This document shows, piece after piece, positions 37,634 through 46,296 of a stretch of 64,000 nucleotides of DNA. The translations under genes and the position numbers were made by a program. The stretch is from Roseibium sp. (GTDB lineage: Bacteria > Pseudomonadota > Alphaproteobacteria > Rhizobiales > Stappiaceae). The stretch lies in the NCBI GenBank assembly GCA_017643925.1, contig JAEPML010000001.1:372001-436000 (forward strand). The letters run 5' to 3'. Positions within the stretch are counted from its first letter, which is position 1; each line of letters begins with the position of its first letter. The notes beneath the pieces were generated by a model. That model searched no databases. It was not told where the DNA came from and saw only the letters and a list, made by a program, of their open reading frames with translations.

Positions 37634-38311
37634 TCAGCCGACCGAAAAGGCCAGAATTCTGCTGATTTCGTTTAGAGATCGTCCCGAACTTTCTTTCCAA
37701 TCGTTAAAAGCGGCCTGAATTGCGATCAGATTTTTTTTTGACGGTCGTTCATTCTCGATCACGTTTTCCCGGATCAGCGCGTTAACCACGTCGCCGGAGA
37801 GAATGAAACTCTCTTTCCCCATGAAACGAAGCGCCAGTTGCCCGGTATTTCCGCCAAGCCGGCTGCCACGCTTTTTGAGGATCTCCATTAGCCCGATCTG
37901 GTCCGTAACCGGATACCGTGCGAAGAACTTCGCAGCACTGCCATGTTCGACAGCCAGGTCTTTCAGAAAAACGGCATTGTGCTGAACGGTTTTGATCTTG
38001 GCACCGTTTCGAACAATGCGGGTGTCTTTCAATAGTGCCTCGAAGGCCTCGTCAGGCAGGAAGGAGAGGCGGGCAATGTCGAAGCCTTCAAATGCCTCTT
38101 CGAAGCCGGGCCATTTCTGGTCGATAACCTTCCAGCTGAAGCCAGCCTGGAACACGCATTTGGTGAACATGGCAAGCCATCGGTCATCGCCGATCTTTTC
38201 CAGCTCCGTCTCTGATTTCGGCAGGTTGTGCTCACCGAGCAGGGATGCGAGTTGCGCTTTGCCGCCTTTCTTCTCGACCGCCAAGCTTTCGATCTCTTCA
38301 AAGGACCGCAT
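37634..38311 (-). CDS. DNA-3-methyladenine glycosylase I family protein
   Basis: This 225-residue protein resembles the Tag family: DDRWLAMFTKCVFQAGFSWKVIDQKWPGFEEAF (partly quoted) matches the family's helix-rich core with its FQAGFSW-type aromatic pocket, followed by IVRNGAKIKTVQHNA. Members excise 3-methyladenine. Similarity is to the divergent alphaproteobacterial group, so substrate range is uncertain; the zinc-binding Cys/His set of E. coli Tag is not evident. It is upstream of ccrM on the same strand, 140 bases apart. Confidence 0.8.
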   Translation of the reverse strand: MRSFEEIESLAVEKKGGKAQLASLLGEHNLPKSETELEKIGDDRWLAMFTKCVFQAGFSWKVIDQKWPGFEEAFEGFDIARLSFLPDEAFEALLKDTRIVRNGAKIKTVQHNAVFLKDLAVEHGSAAKFFARYPVTDQIGLMEILKKRGSRLGGNTGQLALRFMGKESFILSGDVVNALIRENVIENERPSKKNLIAIQAAFNDWKESSGRSLNEISRILAFSVG

Positions 38312-38470
38312 GCATTCCTCCTCTTTTCAAGCTCTCTGCCCTTTGACAGTCATCACCGGCTTCATCCGCTAATCCATACCCCTGATTATCGAATAATGGC
38401 GAGATTGACGTGGAAGCAGCACGTTTGGTTTGTTGTGACCCAGTGATGGTTTCGCCGTTTGACCAGAAGG

Positions 38471-39277
38471 CTACCGCCCACCGACCTCCTTCGTCCTCTC
38501 GAATTTTCGCAGGGCGAGCGACAGGGTGATTGTCATCATGAGGTAGATCAGGGCAACCACGTTGTAGGTTTCGAAATATCGGAACGAACCAGCGGCATAG
38601 ACCTTGCCGAGCTGGGTGATGTCGGCAACGCCAAGGACGGACACCAGGGAACTGTCCTTGATCATGGCGACAAAATCATTGCCAAGCGGTGGCAGGATAG
38701 TTTTCAGCGCCTGGGGGAAAATGATCAGCCTGAAGCGCAGCCACCGGTTCATGCCCAGGGCCTCGGCAGCCTCGATCTGTCCCTTGTCGACCGCCTGGAT
38801 ACCCGCGCGAAAGACTTCGGCAATGAAGGCGGAATAGCCGATCATCAATGCCACGATAGCCCGCCACAAAAGGGGAAAGTCGCGCGTGCGCATGGCGTCG
38901 AAACCAAGTGGTTCGATCACGGCATTGACGCTCGCGACAATCAGGGGCGTTGCCACGAACGCGATGTAAAGGAGCAGGACTATGATCGGCAGACCGCGAA
39001 CAATCTCGACATAGAACCTTGCGCCTTGCCTCAGGATGATAGAGCCGGACAGGGATGCAAGAGCCAGCAGGAGCCCAAGGAGGGACGCGAGGAAGAACCC
39101 GACCAGCGTCACGAAAATGGTCAGGCCGATGCCACGGGAGACCGTGGACATCACCTGGGTATAGATCTCGTCCGTCGCGATCTGAAACAGCAGGAAGATG
39201 GCAATTCCGCAGGCAACCACAAGCCAGTAGGGAAAGTCTTGTTGCGGAGAGCTTTGGGATGACTTTTTGCGGAACAT
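38471..39277 (-). CDS. Amino-acid ABC transporter permease
   Basis: This 268-residue inner-membrane permease belongs to the His/Glu/Gln polar amino acid family. The EAA loop is clear: EAAEALGMNRWLRFRLIIFPQA, followed by PPLGNDFVAMIKDSSLVSVLG. About five helices are seen. ATG 39277 (MFRKKSSQSSPQQ) is preferred over a start 11 codons earlier. It follows the substrate-binding protein gene on the same strand; no ATPase gene is adjacent. Confidence 0.9.
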   Translation of the reverse strand: MFRKKSSQSSPQQDFPYWLVVACGIAIFLLFQIATDEIYTQVMSTVSRGIGLTIFVTLVGFFLASLLGLLLALASLSGSIILRQGARFYVEIVRGLPIIVLLLYIAFVATPLIVASVNAVIEPLGFDAMRTRDFPLLWRAIVALMIGYSAFIAEVFRAGIQAVDKGQIEAAEALGMNRWLRFRLIIFPQALKTILPPLGNDFVAMIKDSSLVSVLGVADITQLGKVYAAGSFRYFETYNVVALIYLMMTITLSLALRKFERTKEVGGR

Positions 39278-39330
39278 GGGTCTGTCTTGTCGGGAAGGTG
39301 ATGCGTGCAACCGGAAGCCGGAAATGAAAT

Positions 39331-39402
39331 GGCCGGTATCGGAACGGAAGATCCGGATACCGGCCAGGTCTAGACGTGTCTAGCCGCCTGAAGACGTCAG
39401 GC
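39331..39402 (-). other. Two hairpins between substrate-binding protein and permease genes
   Basis: GCCTGA/TCAGGC (39386-39391 with 39397-39402) and GGCCGGTATC/GATACCGGCC (39331-39340 with 39356-39365) lie in the 130-base gap. They lack T tracts. In comparable operons such hairpins protect the binding-protein message, so it outnumbers the permease message. Confidence 0.6.
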
Positions 39403-39407
39403 CGTGT

Positions 39408-40208
39408 TTATTGCGCGGCCTTGTAGTCGAAGAACCACTTCTTGTTGAGGGCATCAAGCGTCCCGTCCGCACGCATGCTGGCAATGGCCGCGTTGAACGG
39501 AGCAACAAGCTCCGAGCCTTTCGGGAAAATGAAACCGAAATCCTCACTGCCAAGCGGATCACCGATCAGCTTGAACGTGTCAGGGTTGGTGGCAACGTAT
39601 CCCTGGCCGCCCGTGCTGTCCGTCAGCACGAGATCGACGTCTCCCGTCTTCAAGGCCTGAACGGCGGCGCCGAAGGTTTCAAACAGCTTGATGCGCGGAT
39701 TGGCCTCGTCGCCGTCGAGGACTTCGTAGACTGTAACGTAGAACGGGGTCGTGCCGGGCTGCGCTCCCGCCAGGAAATCGGCCTCTGCGGCGAAGCTCTT
39801 CGGATCGGTGAAGCGGTCTTCGTCGGCCCGAACGAGCATGAACATTTCCGAGCGCATATAGGGTTCGGAAAAATCGACCTTCTCGGCCCGGTCGGCGCGA
39901 ATGGTGATGCCGTTCATCGCCAGATCATATTCACCTGCTGAAATAGCCGGGATCATCGCATCCCAGCTGGTGTTTTCGTAGGTGACCTTCACGTTGAGCC
40001 GCTTGGCAATTTCGGCAATTGCCTCGTATTCCCAACCGGTTGGGTTGCCCGTCTTGGGGTCGACAAACTGAAGCGGCGGGTATGTGTTCTCCGAAGCAAT
40101 GACGACTTCCTTGCCGCCAAGGTCCGGAAGATCATCAGCCTGCGCGATTGCGCTTGCCCCGAGCACGGTCGAAACGGCGAATGCCAAGGTCAGGAATGTG
40201 CGTTGCAT
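39408..40208 (-). CDS. Amino-acid ABC transporter substrate-binding protein
   Basis: This 266-residue periplasmic binding protein (SBP_bac_3 type) has a signal peptide ([24 protein letters not shown]) and the typical [31 protein letters not shown] start (partly quoted), with [23 protein letters not shown]. It delivers a polar amino acid to the permease encoded downstream. ATG 40208 is preceded by GAGGAG. The promoter lies in the gap shared with amn. Confidence 0.92.
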   Translation of the reverse strand: MQRTFLTLAFAVSTVLGASAIAQADDLPDLGGKEVVIASENTYPPLQFVDPKTGNPTGWEYEAIAEIAKRLNVKVTYENTSWDAMIPAISAGEYDLAMNGITIRADRAEKVDFSEPYMRSEMFMLVRADEDRFTDPKSFAAEADFLAGAQPGTTPFYVTVYEVLDGDEANPRIKLFETFGAAVQALKTGDVDLVLTDSTGGQGYVATNPDTFKLIGDPLGSEDFGFIFPKGSELVAPFNAAIASMRADGTLDALNKKWFFDYKAAQ

Positions 40209-40405
40209 GGGAAACTCCTCGTCAAAAATCTGGAGGAGCTTACCGGCTTCCCGCCTGATCGGAAAGAGCGGTGATGCAAGTGAACAACGCAAAATGAAGA
40301 ATTTTTCTCCATGCGAAAAAAAATTCAAATTCTGATGTCATAGCTATTGACGCGGGGAAGACTAGGCGGGACTGTGAAAGGATAACAACAATAAGGAAAG
40401 TTTGA

Positions 40406-41917
40406 ATGTCTACATCATACAATAGCGATTTTCAGCAACCCGTTCGGCGCACAAGATGCGCCCCCTCGCATCCTCTCGAAGTCTTTACGGATGCAGGTAA
40501 AGCGGTTGACCGGCTGATTGAAATCTTTGAAGACAACACGGCGTTTCTGCGGGCGCAGTTCCAGGACCTCCTGGAGGGGAAGGAAATCACCGAACGCGTG
40601 CGCGCCGTCTATCCGCAAGTGCGGATCGTTACCGACAGCCACATAAGGCTCGACAGCCGCCTGTCCTACGGATTTGTTTCCGGACCCGGAACACATGCAT
40701 CGACCATTACACGGCCGGATCTCTTCCAGAACTATCTGAGAACCCAGCTGTCCCTGTTGATGAGCAATCACGACGTGCCGATCCAGGTCGGTGACAGCGA
40801 CATGCCGATCCCGTTGCATTTCGCCTTTTATGACGGAACCCACGTGGAAGGCGGAGCGGCGGCTGCAGAGCTCGATCGCCCGCTCGCAGACATTTTCGAT
40901 CTGCCGGACCTGACCGTGATGGACGATTCCATCGCGAACGGCACCTATGAACCAGCCGACGGCGTGATGCCGCTGGCGTCGTTCACCGCACCTCGTGTCG
41001 ACTATTCATTGCACCGTCTTCAACACTACACGGCAACGGCCGCGGAGCATTTCCAGAACTACGTGCTGTTCACGAATTACCAGTTCTATATCGACGAATT
41101 CTGCCGCATGTCGCAGGACCTGCTCGCAGACCCGGACAGCGGTTACGAGGCCTTTGTTTCGCCGGGTAACCTCGTGACGATGGCAGGAGACAGCGAACCG
41201 TGTAGTGGTGCTGAACCGGCTAAACTGCCGCAGATGCCGGCCTATCATCTGAAGCGGGCAAATGGCAGCGGCATCACCATGGTCAACATCGGTGTCGGTC
41301 CGTCCAACGCAAAAACGATTACCGATCATATTGCGGTTTTGCGTCCCCACGTCTGGCTCATGCTGGGACACTGTGCGGGTCTTCGGAACAGCCAGACCCT
41401 GGGCGACTATGTTCTGGCCCATGGCTACGTGCGCGACGACAATGTGCTTAACCAAGATCTGCCGGTCTGGGTGCCGATCCCACCGCTTGCCGAAGTGCAG
41501 GTCGCGCTGGAAGACGCGGTTGCCGAAACAACAGGTTATGACGGTTATGAACTGAAGCGCGTGATGCGCACGGGCACCGTCGTCTCGCTCGACAACAGGA
41601 ACTGGGAATTGTGGGATCAGCCGGAGCTGGTAAAACGCTTTTCACAATCGCGCGCGATCGCGCTGGACATGGAATCAGCGACAATCGCCGCCAACGGTTT
41701 CCGTTTCCGCGTGCCCTACGGCACGTTGCTCTGCATATCCGACAAACCACTTCATGGCGAATTGAAGCTTCCCGGCATGGCAACGGATTTCTACAAGCGC
41801 CAGGTGGCTCAGCATCTCAAGATCGGCATCAAGGCGATGGAGAAGATGCGCGACATGACGGCAGAGAGGCTGCATTCACGCAAGCTCAGGAGTTTTGCGG
41901 AAACAGCGTTCCAGTAA
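40406..41917 (+). CDS. amn: AMP nucleosidase
   Basis: This 503-residue enzyme splits AMP to adenine and ribose 5-phosphate, linking purine pools to energy state. The N-terminal regulatory domain contains YPQVRIVTDSHIRLDSRLSYGFV (partly quoted). The C-terminal nucleoside-phosphorylase-like domain has NIGVGPSNAKTITDHIAVLRPHVWLMLGHCAGL (partly quoted) and the catalytic MESATIAANGFRFRVPYGTLLC segment (partly quoted). AAGGAAAG lies before the ATG. It is divergent from the ABC transporter operon. Confidence 0.94.
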   Translation: MSTSYNSDFQQPVRRTRCAPSHPLEVFTDAGKAVDRLIEIFEDNTAFLRAQFQDLLEGKEITERVRAVYPQVRIVTDSHIRLDSRLSYGFVSGPGTHASTITRPDLFQNYLRTQLSLLMSNHDVPIQVGDSDMPIPLHFAFYDGTHVEGGAAAAELDRPLADIFDLPDLTVMDDSIANGTYEPADGVMPLASFTAPRVDYSLHRLQHYTATAAEHFQNYVLFTNYQFYIDEFCRMSQDLLADPDSGYEAFVSPGNLVTMAGDSEPCSGAEPAKLPQMPAYHLKRANGSGITMVNIGVGPSNAKTITDHIAVLRPHVWLMLGHCAGLRNSQTLGDYVLAHGYVRDDNVLNQDLPVWVPIPPLAEVQVALEDAVAETTGYDGYELKRVMRTGTVVSLDNRNWELWDQPELVKRFSQSRAIALDMESATIAANGFRFRVPYGTLLCISDKPLHGELKLPGMATDFYKRQVAQHLKIGIKAMEKMRDMTAERLHSRKLRSFAETAFQ

Positions 41918-41970
41918 GGCTGCTACCTGGCTCTATCCGAAGCGTGGCAGCCTGAGTGTTTGCGCCACCA

Positions 41971-41996
41971 ACAAAAAACGCGGCCGAGCGCCGCGT
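41971..41996 (-). terminator. Rho-independent terminator for bfr transcript
   Basis: On the - strand a 7-bp GC-rich stem with a 5-base loop is followed by a run of six T. It lies 210 bases past the bfr stop. Confidence 0.6.
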
Positions 41997-42167
41997 CTGA
42001 CTGCTGACAGAGTTTGAAGCAAATAGCGCCGTCCCGGCGCTTGAGCCGGGACCTTGCCTGGTTTCTGGAAGGAATTGAGTTTCCGAGCTTGACCTCGGGA
42101 CGCATAAGGTTCCGGATCTGCGTTTCACTTCGTCCGTGACGGCATGGAAAGGCTTGCCAAAAAGCTG

Positions 42168-42194
42168 ACGCGGCCAGTTGGCCGCGTTTTTCTT
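42168..42194 (+). terminator. Rho-independent terminator for amn transcript
   Basis: An 8-bp stem (42168-42175 with 42180-42187) with an AGTT loop is followed by TTTTCTT. It lies 250 bases past the amn stop, just beyond the bfr stop. Confidence 0.65.
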
Positions 42195-42208
42195 GAGAGT
42201 GTTCTAAT

Positions 42209-42694
42209 TCACTCGGCTTCGTCTGCGGGGGCCGCATTGAGCAGGCCATAGCGCTCTTCACCGATCTTTTCCAGAAGCTCAAGCTGGGTTTCAAGGAAGT
42301 CGATATGGCCTTCCTCGTCTTCAAGCAGCTCTTCAAAAAGCTTCATGGAAACGTAGTCACCTTCGTCCTTGCAGATGTCACGCGACTTGGCGTAGGACGC
42401 CCGGGCGTCATATTCACCGGCCAGGTCGGATTCAAGGACTTCCTTGATGTTCTGGCCGATCCGCAGCGGAGCAACCTTCTGCATGTTCGGATGACCTTCC
42501 AGGAAAATGATGCGGTCGGTCAGTTTGTCCGCATGCTGCATTTCCTCGATGGATTCTTCGCGCTCTTTCTTGGCAAGCCGAGCAAATCCCCAGTCGCTCA
42601 GGAGGCGGTAGTGAAGCCAGTACTGGTTGATTGCGCCCAGCTCCAGAAAGAGAGCCTCGTTCAGGCGTTCAATGACTTTCGCGTTCCCTTTCAC
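42209..42694 (-). CDS. bfr: Bacterioferritin
   Basis: This 161-residue ferritin-like subunit stores iron as ferrihydrite and binds heme between subunit pairs. The heme ligand Met52 is in place (EEM52QHAD), as are ferroxidase residues Glu18, Glu51 and His54 and the C-terminal Glu-x-x-His (EEGHIDFL). An Irr-type box lies just upstream (42729-42745), so it is probably repressed when iron is scarce. No bfd gene lies beside it. Confidence 0.96.
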   Translation of the reverse strand: MKGNAKVIERLNEALFLELGAINQYWLHYRLLSDWGFARLAKKEREESIEEMQHADKLTDRIIFLEGHPNMQKVAPLRIGQNIKEVLESDLAGEYDARASYAKSRDICKDEGDYVSMKLFEELLEDEEGHIDFLETQLELLEKIGEERYGLLNAAPADEAE

Positions 42695-42728
42695 AGCGGG
42701 TCTCCTTGTAAGCGAATAACGCGGCTAC

Positions 42729-42745
42729 TTTAGAATCATTCTACG
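42729..42745. promoter_or_regulatory. Irr-box-like iron control element before bfr
   Basis: TTTAGAA-TCA-TTCTACG matches the ICE/Irr box TTTAGAA-N3-TTCTAAA of Rhizobiales and Rhodobacterales at all but two positions of the second half. It is 35 bases before the bfr start. In these groups Irr represses iron-storage genes when iron is low. Confidence 0.7.
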
Positions 42746-42792
42746 TTTTATGTCCAGCGCCAGATTACCAAAAAAGAGAAGTTTCCAGACAC

Positions 42793-42824
42793 AAAAAAGG
42801 CGCGGCTTCGGGAGAAGCCGCGCC
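42793..42824 (-). terminator. Rho-independent terminator of the fasciclin gene
   Basis: GGCGCGGCTTC (42799-42809) and GAAGCCGCGCC (42814-42824) form a perfect 11-bp stem with a 4-base loop; on the - strand six T follow. Confidence 0.88.
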
Positions 42825-42870
42825 ATTTGAGATCAACAGCGCTGGGGGGAGGGAGCGCCGTCAATCAAGC

Positions 42871-43353
42871 TCAGGATTTAGGCAGGATCACGGTGTCGAT
42901 GACGTGGATGACGCCGTTGGTGGCTTCAACGTCAGCTGCGATGACCTTCGCGTTGTCGACTTTGACACCGTCGGTAGCGTCGACAGCAATTTCACCGCCC
43001 TGGACCGAGGCAACGTCAGCCTTTTTGCCGGCGATGTCAGAGGACATCACTTTGCCTGGCACGACATGATAGGTGAGGATGGCGACGAGCTGGTCCTTGT
43101 TTTCCGGCTTCAGCAGGTTTTCAACGGTGCCTGCCGGCAGCTTGGCGAAAGCTTCGTCGGTCGGTGCGAAAACAGTGAAAGGACCATCGCCCTTCAAGGT
43201 ATCAACAAGGCCTGCTGCCTGAACGGCTGCCACGAGGGTGTTGAAGGAACCTGCGCCGACGGCTGTGTCGACGATGTCTTTTTCAGAGGCTTTCGCGACC
43301 GAGACCGGCAGGATCAGCATAAGGGCGAATACAAGGCGTTGGATAAGTTTCAT
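42871..43353 (-). CDS. Secreted fasciclin-domain (FAS1) protein
   Basis: This 160-residue protein has a signal peptide ([22 protein letters not shown]) and one FAS1 domain: [17 protein letters not shown], then the H1 region [17 protein letters not shown], the [10 protein letters not shown]2 region and [12 protein letters not shown] at the end. FAS1 domains mediate adhesion or ligand binding; bacterial single-domain forms are often stress-linked but undefined. ATG 43353 gives the best signal peptide; 22 further in-frame codons are upstream. It stands as a single gene ended by its own terminator. Confidence 0.93.
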   Translation of the reverse strand: MKLIQRLVFALMLILPVSVAKASEKDIVDTAVGAGSFNTLVAAVQAAGLVDTLKGDGPFTVFAPTDEAFAKLPAGTVENLLKPENKDQLVAILTYHVVPGKVMSSDIAGKKADVASVQGGEIAVDATDGVKVDNAKVIAADVEATNGVIHVIDTVILPKS

Positions 43354-43582
43354 GTCATGCTCCCAGTTAGGTGCACAGGCGAGCGCGCCCGTCTCCGGAA
43401 ACTCAATTCCCGAGCGCAATCAAAGGGTTGGTTGTAACCTGTGTCGATGAGGTCTACGTCAGGATGCCGCAGTTGGATGAGAAAAACTGTTTTGCCATTT
43501 AAACCGTCTTCCGGGTGATCCGGTTCAGGTGTAGACGCGTTATGCGCGCCCGGGGTGCGCGCGGTAGGGCAAAGCCGTGCAA

Positions 43583-44650
43583 TTACCTGTTGGCCAGGTC
43601 GATGATCTTGCGCATGACAGTAGGCAGTGCCTCCCCCTCAAGGTCCCCCGGTAAAGACCACCACGTGTCGCTGCTTTCAGGAACAGTTTGTGACGGGATT
43701 TCGGCTTTATAAACCGTCACTTTGAGATGGAAGTGCGTAAAAGTGTGCTTCACTTCACCAGCACACATGTTCCATGGTGCCGGAAATGGCGCGTGGGACA
43801 GGGCATGCTCTTTCTGAAAAACTTCCGACCACTCGGTTCCGGGCACTTCCGTCATCCCGCCGAGCAGACCTTTGGGTGGTCGGCGTCTGAGCAAGATGGC
43901 CTGTTGTTCTGCATCGACTGCAACAAACGCCGCACCGAAACGTGTTGGTTTTTCCTTTTTGGGCGCCTTGCGGGGAAAGCCTTCCTGGTCGGCCATCTTC
44001 CGCGCAACACAGCCATCGCTCCAGGGACACAATGCACAAGCGGGCCGCTTCGGCGTGCAGATTGTAGCACCGAGATCCATGACGGCCTGGGCGAAGTCAC
44101 CGGGACGGTCGTCAGGGGTCAACAGAGCCATGCGCCGTTTGATCTGAGGTTTCGCATCGGGAAGCGGTGTTTCGATCCGGTCAAGGCGAGCGAGTACCCG
44201 CTCGACATTGCCGTCGACAACAGCCGCGTGTCTGTCAAAGGCAATGGTGGCGATGGCCGCAGCGGTGTAGGGACCAATCCCGGGGAGCGAGAGGAGATCT
44301 GTTTCTTCTTTCGGAAAAACACCGTTGTACTCGCCGGCAATCTTGTCGGCGCATTTCTTCAGATTGCGCGCGCGCGAATAATAGCCCAGGCCGGCCCAGG
44401 CCTTCAGGACGTCTTCTTCGTCGGCAGCGGCGAGCGCTTCCACGCTCGGCCAGGTCTTCGTGAACTTGTCATAGTAGTCCTTGACCGCCGCCACTGTTGT
44501 TTGCTGCAGCATGATTTCCGACAGCCAGATCCTGTAAGGGTCCGGTACTTCACCAAGTTTCCGGTCTTCCGGACTGACGCGCCAGGGCAGTTTTCTGGCA
44601 TGCCGATCATACCAGGCCAGAAGCAGTGAAGAAGCGGTTTCGGGTTTCAC
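43583..44650 (-). CDS. mutY: A/G-specific adenine glycosylase
   Basis: This 355-residue base-excision enzyme removes adenine mispaired with 8-oxoG. It has SEIMLQQTTVAAV with the catalytic Glu, the helix-hairpin-helix LPGIGPYTAAAIATIAF, the catalytic Asp in VVDGNVERVLARL, and the iron-sulfur Cys set C-x6-C-x2-C-x5-C (CTPKRPACALCPWSDGC). A C-terminal Nudix-like domain follows (RPPKGLLGGMTEVPGTEW). It is divergent from dciA, as in many Rhizobiales. Confidence 0.96.
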   Translation of the reverse strand: MKPETASSLLLAWYDRHARKLPWRVSPEDRKLGEVPDPYRIWLSEIMLQQTTVAAVKDYYDKFTKTWPSVEALAAADEEDVLKAWAGLGYYSRARNLKKCADKIAGEYNGVFPKEETDLLSLPGIGPYTAAAIATIAFDRHAAVVDGNVERVLARLDRIETPLPDAKPQIKRRMALLTPDDRPGDFAQAVMDLGATICTPKRPACALCPWSDGCVARKMADQEGFPRKAPKKEKPTRFGAAFVAVDAEQQAILLRRRPPKGLLGGMTEVPGTEWSEVFQKEHALSHAPFPAPWNMCAGEVKHTFTHFHLKVTVYKAEIPSQTVPESSDTWWSLPGDLEGEALPTVMRKIIDLANR

Positions 44651-44860
44651 GAAAAGGCCTCTCTCAACGCGTTAGAAGATCGTGGTGCAGTACTGGAAAG
44701 CTTGGGGAAAACTCTGCAAACAGAAGGCATGAACATTGAGGTAAAAAAGTAATCGTCGTCATTTTGTCGTATTCTGTTGCAACACAAAGTGTCAGGCCGT
44801 GAAACGGTTCCGGCAAGAAGACTAGCCCCGACCGCTCGCAAGAGGAGGTAGGTCATCAGC

Positions 44861-45379
44861 GTGGCAAAGACAAACTCTGTTCGCAAGCCAAGGGAGGCAA
44901 GTCGTCTGGCTGATCTCGTCAGCAAGGCGATGACACCTGCTTGCAGGAAACGGGGATTTGCGTCCGTTGATATCATTGCGTCCTGGGCCGATATCGTGGG
45001 AGAGCGCTATGGCACAAGAGTTCAGCCTGATCGCCTCATCTGGCCCCGCCAGACCGATCTGAGCGATCCAGACTCACCGAGACAGCCCGCGACACTGGTT
45101 GTGCACACGGACGGCGCGACCGCCCTGATGCTGTCGCATGACAACGGCCAGGTTCTGGAACGGATCAACACATTCTATGGCTGGGCGGCGATAGGCCGCA
45201 TCAAGATCCTGCAAAAACCGGTCTCTCGAAAACAGACCGAGACACCCCGGAAACTCCGCAGCCTGACGCGATCGGAACAGGAAAAACTCGACGCCAGCAT
45301 CGAAGGCGTTGAAAATGACCGTCTGCGAGAGGCCCTGAAAAAACTCGGTGCCCAGGTCATCGCAAAAAACACGGACTAG
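44861..45379 (+). CDS. DciA-like protein (DUF721), replicative helicase loading
   Basis: This 172-residue protein contains the DUF721 domain (WADIVGERYGTRVQPDRLIWP, then the ATLVVHTDGATALMLSHDNGQVLERIN segment, partly quoted). DUF721/DciA proteins are the ancestral loaders of the DnaB helicase in bacteria lacking DnaC or DnaI. The alphaproteobacterial forms carry an extra C-terminal part, here basic then helical. The start is GTG 44861, with GAGGAGGT somewhat far upstream. It lies between mutY and a DsbA-like gene. Confidence 0.87.
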   Translation: MAKTNSVRKPREASRLADLVSKAMTPACRKRGFASVDIIASWADIVGERYGTRVQPDRLIWPRQTDLSDPDSPRQPATLVVHTDGATALMLSHDNGQVLERINTFYGWAAIGRIKILQKPVSRKQTETPRKLRSLTRSEQEKLDASIEGVENDRLREALKKLGAQVIAKNTD

Positions 45380-45573
45380 AAATTGCCCCAAGGGCAGCTC
45401 CCGAAGCTGTGTTCTAACGATAACTTGACTGTGAAGAGCTGTTTCGGAACCTCCTCGTTCCTGCCACATTTGATAAGCTTTGTTGACGTGTCGTGCCGAA
45501 AGGGGCACATCAGGCAACAGGATTTGCACCTTGAAGAGGTGCCGCGCATTCAACTTGTGACAGGACGATATTC

Positions 45574-46209
45574 GTGACCCAGACCCGTAGACAATTTCTC
45601 AAGACCACCGCTCTCGCTACTGCTGCCCTCGGTGTCCTCGCCACAGGCCCTTCTTTTGCACAGTCGGTCGACCAGGAGGATCTGCTCAAGCCCGGTCCGC
45701 TGGGTGACAAGATCCTCGGCGATGAAAACGCCCCGGTCACGATCGTCGAATATGCGTCCATGACCTGCGGGCACTGCGCCAATTTCCACAAGCGTACCTG
45801 GCCGGATCTGAAAAAGGACTACATCGAGACCGGCAAGGTTCGCTTTATTTTCCGTGAATTCCCGCTTGATCCGGTCGCTGCCGCAGCGTTCATGCTCGCG
45901 CGCTGCGCACCCCAGGACAAGTATTTCGAGATCGTGGACGTCATGTTCGACCAGCAGCGCAGCTGGGCGTTCACCGACAATCCGTATCAATCCCTGCTCG
46001 ATTTCTCCAAGCAGATTGGATTTACACAGGAGTCCTTCGAGAAATGCTTGACAAACCAGGGCCTGCTGGACGCAGTTAATGCAGTGAAGGATCGGGGCGC
46101 TGAGGAGTTTGGTGTAAACTCCACACCGACTTTCTTCATCAACGGCGAGAGAGTTTCCGGGGCACTGTCGATTGACGACATGGGGAAAAAGATCGAGGAA
46201 TACCTTTGA
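45574..46209 (+). CDS. DsbA family thiol:disulfide oxidoreductase (Tat-type signal)
   Basis: This 211-residue periplasmic protein starts with a twin-arginine signal (TRRQFLKTTALATAALGVLA). The active site is Cys65-Gly-His-Cys68 in VEYASMTCGHCANFHK, and the cis-Pro loop is NSTPTFFINGE. It is related to the DsbA/DsbG-like com1/27-kDa outer membrane protein group. It probably introduces or shuffles disulfides. The start is GTG 45574. It precedes smc in the conserved mutY-dciA-dsbA-smc neighbourhood. Confidence 0.93.
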   Translation: MTQTRRQFLKTTALATAALGVLATGPSFAQSVDQEDLLKPGPLGDKILGDENAPVTIVEYASMTCGHCANFHKRTWPDLKKDYIETGKVRFIFREFPLDPVAAAAFMLARCAPQDKYFEIVDVMFDQQRSWAFTDNPYQSLLDFSKQIGFTQESFEKCLTNQGLLDAVNAVKDRGAEEFGVNSTPTFFINGERVSGALSIDDMGKKIEEYL

Positions 46210-46296
46210 ACCGACGGGACACCCGTCGTTTAAGGGCTGTTGTTTTGATCTGACCTTCAAGATTTCGGCGCGCGGCACGTTGAGGCACGGGCGCCG

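Larger units (their letters stand above)
41918..42208. other. Intergenic region between convergent amn and bfr with crossed terminators
   Basis: No gene is seen. ACGCGGC/GCCGCGT (41978-41984 and 41990-41996) has an A run on its left, so it acts as a terminator for - strand transcription from bfr. CGCGGCC/GGCCGCG (42169-42175 and 42180-42186) is followed by T5CTT and terminates + strand transcription from amn. Each sits at the far side, so the two messages would overlap by ~200 bases. A GTCCCGG/CCGGGAC palindrome lies between at 42031-42052. Confidence 0.55.

Noticed and set aside
45446..45459. EcfG-type promoter elements GGAAC and CGTT before the DsbA-like gene
   Set aside because: Only 5 bases separate them; EcfG promoters need about 16-17.
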